DNA of 64,000 bases, from NCBI RefSeq assembly GCF_009494395.1, contig NZ_VZCB01000098.1, forward strand, positions 1 through 64,000. The letters run 5' to 3'. This document shows, piece after piece, positions 59,592 through 64,000 of this stretch. The notes under the pieces were generated by a model. That model had not been told where the DNA came from. It saw nothing but the letters and a program-made list of their open reading frames with translations, and searched no databases. Position 1 is the stretch's first letter, and each line of letters starts with the position of its first letter. The position numbers and the translations under genes are program-made. Source of the DNA: Segatella copri. Its GTDB lineage: Bacteria; Bacteroidota; Bacteroidia; Bacteroidales; Bacteroidaceae.

Positions 59592-61364
59592 TTAGTCACC
59601 TGTACGTATTTTACGTATTTCATCATCAAATTTGCTCGTTGTCATCTCCTTATCGAAGAGTTTTTTAGACAAACGCTTTCTTATGTTCGAGATGTTTGAC
59701 GAAGACATATTCATTAAAATCTTCATCTGATTAGGAGCAAATCCCAACCAAACCAACATACATATTCTATATTCATTTTCATTTAACCTACTGTTCTTCT
59801 CTAGCGATAGTCTAAACTGCTTGAAAAATGATTCGAATATATTATCCAGAACGTCCCATTGTTGAGAAGAAGGCTCTATACCTTTTTCTGCCAATTCCCT
59901 AAACTTAATCACCATAGCTTTTTGCTGGAAGATAGCATAACTTTCATTGTTGTCTTGTGGGCAATCATTAGTCAATGCCTCTATTTTATCCTTCAGCATC
60001 ATTATAGACTTCTCCTTGTCTAACACAAGCAAAGATTTTGAAGATAGTTCATTCTTCATTTTAGCCAATTCATCCTGGCTTTTCTGCAATTCCTGCTCCT
60101 TCATTATGATTTGTTGCTTAACAAACAAGAGTTGCTCTTTTCTTATCTGCCTCTCTTTTCTTAAATTCTTGACATACAGTATAACAACAATAAGCACAAT
60201 AACCAGTACTATCATCAGAAGAATAACCATACGAGCCCTATTATTCTCAATTTCTTGCACCTTTGCCTTTTTCTGCCATTGAGAATAATTATACAATGCA
60301 GCCGTTTGGGACATAGCTTCAACCTCATTATGCGCCCTAACACTATCACTATATTGGATAAATAAATCTGCATACTTTATGATAGAGTCCAATTGATGCC
60401 TCTGCTTATAAAACTTATACCATCCGTCAAAAGCCACACGTTTCGCATTTTGGGATTCAGCCATATTCGAACATCTCTGAAAATATATTTTGGCAGAATC
60501 AGAAGAATGCACATTTAGATAATACAGCCCCTTTGCATAGAAATAAGTATAGTAACGAACGCCAGGATTTCTATTACCACTAAAATAACCCGACTCTCTT
60601 TCATACACATCCATATAGCGTTTAGCTTTTGCGAACTGCTTTGTCAAAACCAAAGATTCAACAACTATACCCAAAGAACGAGCCGCCTCTTTAGGATAAC
60701 CAAACTTCTTATATTTTTTGTATATCTCCTCAAACTGTTCTATAACTTTCTGAGGAGACATTAGTAGCGGCATGATATTGACTTGTGCCTCTGCTATTAT
60801 CAAAGCATCCAGCGTATCCTTGGCTAGCCAAGAATATTTTTCTGACACCTCATAAGCATTTTTTGCATTCAATATCATCCTTTGTCTTTGATATTCCTCT
60901 CCTATTTGCCCATAAATTCTCGCCAATGTATGATAATCACAATCTCGGCTTAATGTATCAGCCTGCTCTGTCGCCTGGAGATAGCAATCCAAGGATGCAG
61001 GAGAGTCATCGAGATCACGATACGCACATCCCAACAGATAATAGGCTAGCATTCGCTCATTGGCCGAGCCATGCTGGTTATAGTAGGCTACAACTTGCTT
61101 CATCACGCTATCCGTAGTAAAATCTACAAAGCCTTTGTTCATGCCTTTGGCATAAATCAAATCAAAACGCATCTGTTGAGCTTTACTCATCTTGGGATTG
61201 TTCTTTCTTAGGCTATCAAGCATACCTAAAGCTACTAAAGCAGAATCTGAATTGGTTTCCATCAGACTATCTGCTCTAGTTATCTGCTGATCTATGACTT
61301 TATTTCCAGTACATGAAACCAGCAGCAACAAAACACTCAATATATATAATTTGACCTTTATCAT
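59592..61364 (-). CDS. Membrane-spanning TPR regulator with C-terminal helix-turn-helix
   Basis: A 590-residue probable signal transducer. A lipoprotein-like signal (LLLLVSC, Cys near residue 17) precedes about 340 residues of TPR-type helices, one clear membrane helix (about 370-395, MVILLMIVLVIVLIVVILYV), a coiled coil (about 400-460) and a C-terminal HTH region (LNENEYRICMLVWLGFAPNQ then MKILMNMSSSNISNIRKRLS). The design places the TPR sensor in the periplasm and the HTH in the cytoplasm, so it could report peptide, glycan or transport state and control the adjacent operon. ATG 61364 is used because its own -7 box (61388-61395) covers the longer start. Confidence 0.82.
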   Translation of the reverse strand: MIKVKLYILSVLLLLVSCTGNKVIDQQITRADSLMETNSDSALVALGMLDSLRKNNPKMSKAQQMRFDLIYAKGMNKGFVDFTTDSVMKQVVAYYNQHGSANERMLAYYLLGCAYRDLDDSPASLDCYLQATEQADTLSRDCDYHTLARIYGQIGEEYQRQRMILNAKNAYEVSEKYSWLAKDTLDALIIAEAQVNIMPLLMSPQKVIEQFEEIYKKYKKFGYPKEAARSLGIVVESLVLTKQFAKAKRYMDVYERESGYFSGNRNPGVRYYTYFYAKGLYYLNVHSSDSAKIYFQRCSNMAESQNAKRVAFDGWYKFYKQRHQLDSIIKYADLFIQYSDSVRAHNEVEAMSQTAALYNYSQWQKKAKVQEIENNRARMVILLMIVLVIVLIVVILYVKNLRKERQIRKEQLLFVKQQIIMKEQELQKSQDELAKMKNELSSKSLLVLDKEKSIMMLKDKIEALTNDCPQDNNESYAIFQQKAMVIKFRELAEKGIEPSSQQWDVLDNIFESFFKQFRLSLEKNSRLNENEYRICMLVWLGFAPNQMKILMNMSSSNISNIRKRLSKKLFDKEMTTSKFDDEIRKIRTGD

Positions 61365-61387
61365 ATAATTTCTATTATTTCCGTCCA

Positions 61388-61395
61388 CAAAATTA
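61388..61395 (-). promoter_or_regulatory. -7 box of the TPR-HTH regulator
   Basis: The minus strand reads TAATTTTG, 23 bp before ATG 61364. Confidence 0.6.
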
Positions 61396-61465
61396 ATAAA
61401 AAAGGATGAAATAAAGGAAACTATTAGATATTTTAAGGGAACAATCCGTTAATTATTGAACATTT

Positions 61466-61516
61466 GCATGTGGTTCAAGAACGGGCTGAAGGTCCAAAAG
61501 TACCAGAACCACATGC
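61466..61516. repeat. Inverted repeat upstream of the regulator gene
   Basis: GCATGTGGTTC (61466-61476) and GAACCACATGC (61506-61516) are a perfect 11-bp inverted repeat with a 29-base loop, about 70-120 bp before the regulator promoter. Confidence 0.75.
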
Positions 61517-61659
61517 GAAAGTTCTGCAGATTTATTTTCTTGCGTAAAAATGTTTTTTCGTGAAAAAAGTATCAAAGTCTCATTGTCGGGCAGAAAAATT
61601 ATTATAAAGCATTGATATATAATGATATGCAAAAATGACACTTCCTAATATCTTTACAA

Positions 61660-61721
61660 AAAAGTATCATCGAAGTATCATAAAATAAGGAGAAGTATCA
61701 TGAAATAAGGAGATATCATAA
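61660..61721. repeat. GAAGTATCAT 20-bp direct repeats
   Basis: GAAGTATCATAAAATAAGGA (61672-61691) is followed at once by a copy with one change (61692-61711); partial copies flank the pair. Confidence 0.8.
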
Positions 61722-61723
61722 AT

Positions 61724-61811
61724 TACGTCCCGACGTAGACTTTACTACATAGCGACGTAATCATTCCTACGTCCCGACACAGAGAATCCTGCGTCGCCAT
61801 GTATTTTCAAG
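61724..61811. repeat. Four-unit, 22-bp period repeat array with TACGTCCCGAC core
   Basis: Units begin at 61724, 61746, 61768 and 61790, exactly 22 bp each. Units 1 and 3 share TACGTCCCGAC; unit 2 has TACATAGCGAC and unit 4 TGCGTCGCCAT. It sits in the gene-free stretch between the regulator and the arabinofuranosidase, close to the right island edge. Confidence 0.8.
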
Positions 61812-61829
61812 GGCATCGGGAGAAAAAAA

Positions 61830-61862
61830 CAATCCCTTGCGGCATCGCTGCCGCAAGGGATT
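61830..61862 (-). terminator. Terminator of the arabinofuranosidase gene
   Basis: AATCCCTTGCGGC (61831-61843) pairs with GCCGCAAGGGATT (61850-61862), with a T run on the minus strand. A related hairpin ends the left island copy at 49255-49286. Confidence 0.88.
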
Positions 61863-61916
61863 CTCATCATCTTTTTACCTTATACAGAAAACTTGCGTTA
61901 AAAAACGCACCAACTC

Positions 61917-63857
61917 TTAGAATTTATATACCACAAAACTATTTGCCTTCATCTTGACATTCAGGACGTTACCGCTAGCCTGAGCATCTGATACAACAGG
62001 AACAACCACGTTCTTGTTGTCAATCTTGTTCTCAGCCTGAATATCGTCGGCATGGAGAACGGTTACCTTACCAGGGTTCAACTTCTTGATGCCATTGAAG
62101 GTTACGTTGATTTCCTTCTCCTCGTTAGAAGTGTTGGCAATCTTCACGATGTAGCTCTTGGTTGTCTTATCGAAACAAGCGGTAGCATAGAGACCATTCT
62201 CGCCTGCTACAGCCTTGCCGTTCTCGGTAAGCTTCAATACGTTGGTACCCTTGTTCTCGCCGTAGAGCTGCTGAACATAGTAGTTGGCAGAACGGACAGA
62301 GCTGAGGTTATCGAACCAGATGAGGTCCGGACGCCACTGCCATCCCTCAACGTGAGCGAAGAGAGGTGCATAGGTAGCCTGATAAACCACATCGGCATTA
62401 CGCTCCAAACCCGTCATGAAAGCTGCCTCAGAAAGCGCAGCCTCCCATGAGTTAGGATCGTGCTTGGCATGAGCTGCATACTCACCGGCAAAGACCTTAG
62501 GACCCTTGCGGTCGTACTTGTCGTAACGGCTGGCATTGCTGCGGAACCACTCTGGGCTCTTGTAATAGTGCTCATCCACCATATCTACGCCCAACTTGCG
62601 CATCTGCTCCCAACCGTAGTCGAAGTCCTTGCCGTCAGCAGATGGACCAGATGAACCGCAGATCTTGATCTTTGGATACTTGGCATGAATCTGCTCCATG
62701 AACTTCTGCAAGCGCTCAGGATACATAGGTCCCCACTGCTCGTTACCGATACCAATCTGCTTCAGATTGAATGGAGCAGGATGGCCCATATCGGCACGGA
62801 GCTTACCCCACTTAGAGGTGACAGGACCATTGGCGAACTCGATGAGGTCGAGTGCATCGTCGATATAGCTCTGGAGATCCTTGACTGCTACATGCGCATT
62901 AGGATCCTTATCATCGTTCTGATACTGGCAAGCCAGACCTACAGAAAGAATAGGCAATGGTTCAGCACCAATCTTCTCTGAAAGAAGGAAATACTCATAG
63001 AAGCCCAAGCCCAATGACTGATAATAGTTAGGGAAAAGGCGATGTGGGAAGGTATCTCTCCAGCGGTTCTCGTTCAGAGGACGGTTCTCAGGAGCGCCCA
63101 CAGAGTTCTTCCACTCATAACGGGTATCGAGGTCGGTACCCTCTACGATACATCCACCAGGGAAACGGAAGATGCCTGGCTTCAGGTCGGCAAGATCCTG
63201 TACGAGGTCGGCACGGAGACCGTTCCAGTTATCTTCTGGGAAGAGAGAGATGTGGTCGAGGTCTACGCTCTCAGAACCTTTCTCCAGATAAACACGCATC
63301 AAACCCTTGGCATCGGTCTGAGGAGAAGTAAGGGTAGCAGTAAGCTTCTGCCACTTATTATTGGTGATGTTGATGACCTGCTTGGCAATCACATCATTCT
63401 TTGAATTGACGAGTTCCACACGAATCTTACCCTGCTTGCCATCGATGAGATGAAGACGGCCATAAACAGAGAAATCGTACTTCATATCCTTCTTCAAGCC
63501 CATACCGAAGAAGCCACGGTTCTCAAGACCGGTCTGCTTCTCACGTGCGCCTGCGCTCTCAAGTGTTACATAATGAGGGTTGCGGTCGAAGGCAGGTTTT
63601 ACGTCGCTGAGGGTTACATTTCCGAATGTATTCCAACCCATCAGGCGCTGTGGAAATTCGAAGGAACGGTTCTCTACCATCTCTGCATAGAGACCACCAT
63701 CGGCACCGAAGTTGATATCCTCGAAGAAGATACCATACATGGTAGGCTGGATTTCTGCTCCAGGTTTGTTGGCCTGAACAGTAAACTGATGCTGTGCGAA
63801 AGCTCCGAGTGAAGACATCGCCAGCAATGCTGCTGCGAAAATTTTTGCTTTTCTCAT
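61917..63857 (-). CDS. Secreted GH51 alpha-L-arabinofuranosidase
   Basis: A 646-residue glycoside hydrolase that removes arabinofuranosyl groups from plant arabinan or arabinoxylan, a normal gut Prevotella task. Signal peptide 1-21 (SLGAFAQ). A carbohydrate-binding-like region (about 85-210) precedes the GH51 barrel: acid/base Glu373 in IGIGNEQWG and nucleophile Glu459 in KVFAGEYAAH. The C-terminal beta-sandwich ends KANSFVVYKF. A diverged copy of its last 64 codons and terminator lies at the other end of the RiPP island (49255-49556). Confidence 0.93.
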   Translation of the reverse strand: MRKAKIFAAALLAMSSLGAFAQHQFTVQANKPGAEIQPTMYGIFFEDINFGADGGLYAEMVENRSFEFPQRLMGWNTFGNVTLSDVKPAFDRNPHYVTLESAGAREKQTGLENRGFFGMGLKKDMKYDFSVYGRLHLIDGKQGKIRVELVNSKNDVIAKQVINITNNKWQKLTATLTSPQTDAKGLMRVYLEKGSESVDLDHISLFPEDNWNGLRADLVQDLADLKPGIFRFPGGCIVEGTDLDTRYEWKNSVGAPENRPLNENRWRDTFPHRLFPNYYQSLGLGFYEYFLLSEKIGAEPLPILSVGLACQYQNDDKDPNAHVAVKDLQSYIDDALDLIEFANGPVTSKWGKLRADMGHPAPFNLKQIGIGNEQWGPMYPERLQKFMEQIHAKYPKIKICGSSGPSADGKDFDYGWEQMRKLGVDMVDEHYYKSPEWFRSNASRYDKYDRKGPKVFAGEYAAHAKHDPNSWEAALSEAAFMTGLERNADVVYQATYAPLFAHVEGWQWRPDLIWFDNLSSVRSANYYVQQLYGENKGTNVLKLTENGKAVAGENGLYATACFDKTTKSYIVKIANTSNEEKEINVTFNGIKKLNPGKVTVLHADDIQAENKIDNKNVVVPVVSDAQASGNVLNVKMKANSFVVYKF

Positions 63858-63983
63858 ATTGTTCGTTATTGTTTATTTTTTAGGTCTGTACTTACACCTT
63901 ATTAAATATAGGTGGTGCAAAGATTACACAAACGAGCGCAATGAAAGCTTGCTTTCAAATTGCCGAGTGCAGTAAATCTTCTG

Positions 63984-63991
63984 CAAAGATA
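63984..63991 (-). promoter_or_regulatory. Possible -7 box of the arabinofuranosidase gene
   Basis: The minus strand reads TATCTTTG, about 127 bp before the start codon; a weaker TAATCTTTG lies nearer (about 63910-63918). Confidence 0.45.
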
Positions 63992-64000
63992 AAAAAATCC

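Noticed and set aside
61724..61811. CRISPR array
   Set aside because: Units are contiguous 22-mers with partial similarity, without spacers or cas genes.
49255..61911. Integrative element with its own recombinase
   Set aside because: No integrase, relaxase or transposase was found between the duplicated gene ends; simple homologous exchange explains the layout.
1..64000. tRNA, rRNA and tmRNA genes
   Set aside because: No cloverleaf or rRNA signature was recognised by eye in the intergenic regions; a covariance search would settle this.

Overview
The window reads as chromosomal DNA of a gut Bacteroidota, most likely Prevotella/Segatella (copri-like). Reasons: promoters have the Bacteroidota -7 box TAnnTTTG instead of an E. 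coli -10; there is a type III glutamine synthetase, a DUF4290 protein, type IX secretion genes porU and porV, DUF6080 membrane proteins and a GH51 arabinofuranosidase; housekeeping genes are moderately GC-rich between AT-rich spacers. No rRNA, tRNA, CRISPR array or transposase gene was seen.

Layout. (1) 1-3040: a membrane protein cut by the window edge, an XRE regulator plus AlbA_2/Schlafen-type regulator pair, then a gene-poor stretch with a possible folded RNA and decayed gene pieces. (2) 3044-15178: housekeeping. recG, a small conserved protein and an M23/LysM hydrolase run rightward; murA, rimM, dxr, rseP and a DUF4290 gene form a leftward operon; tsaB (leftward) and yicC-gmk-nadD (rightward) diverge from one promoter region. 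(3) 15278-34361: a surface-glycan locus. It holds an EptA-like phosphoethanolamine transferase, three acyltransferase-3 proteins, a UbiA-family phosphoribosyl transferase with a HAD phosphatase, a GtrA flippase, two DUF6080 proteins, an IspD/TarI-like cytidylyltransferase with an SDR, LicD, a Wzx-type flippase and several glycosyltransferases. The parts suggest a polyprenyl-phospho-pentose branch and a CDP-alcohol/phosphotransferase branch decorating LPS or capsule. (4) 35057-49224: ispF-porV-porU, an FAH-family hydrolase, rplM-rpsI-rpsB-tsf, glnA (type III), a beta-barrel protein and an AAA_14/DUF4143 ATPase.

(5) 49255-61911 is the most interesting part: an AT-rich accessory island with a RiPP (ribosomally made, modified peptide) system. 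It encodes a 47-residue double-glycine precursor (57213-57356), a radical SAM/SPASM maturase, an outer-membrane barrel with a carboxypeptidase-like domain, a LanC-like protein without the usual zinc ligands, two glycosyltransferase-like proteins, a C39 peptidase-containing ABC exporter, a broken small secreted-protein gene and a membrane-spanning TPR-HTH regulator. Inferred flow: regulator, then precursor, radical SAM and glycosyl modification, cleavage after GG and export by the ABC protein, with the barrel handling the outer membrane. The island lies between two copies of the 3' end of the arabinofuranosidase gene (a fragment at 49365-49556 and the whole gene at 61917-63857), which points to acquisition by recombination.

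(6) 61917-64000: the GH51 arabinofuranosidase and its promoter. Repeats deserve attention throughout: two four-unit arrays with an exact 22-bp period, a dispersed palindrome whose copies show a compensatory base-pair change, TTCAAAG repeats in front of three genes, and two promoter-to-terminator units with no gene inside that may be small RNAs.
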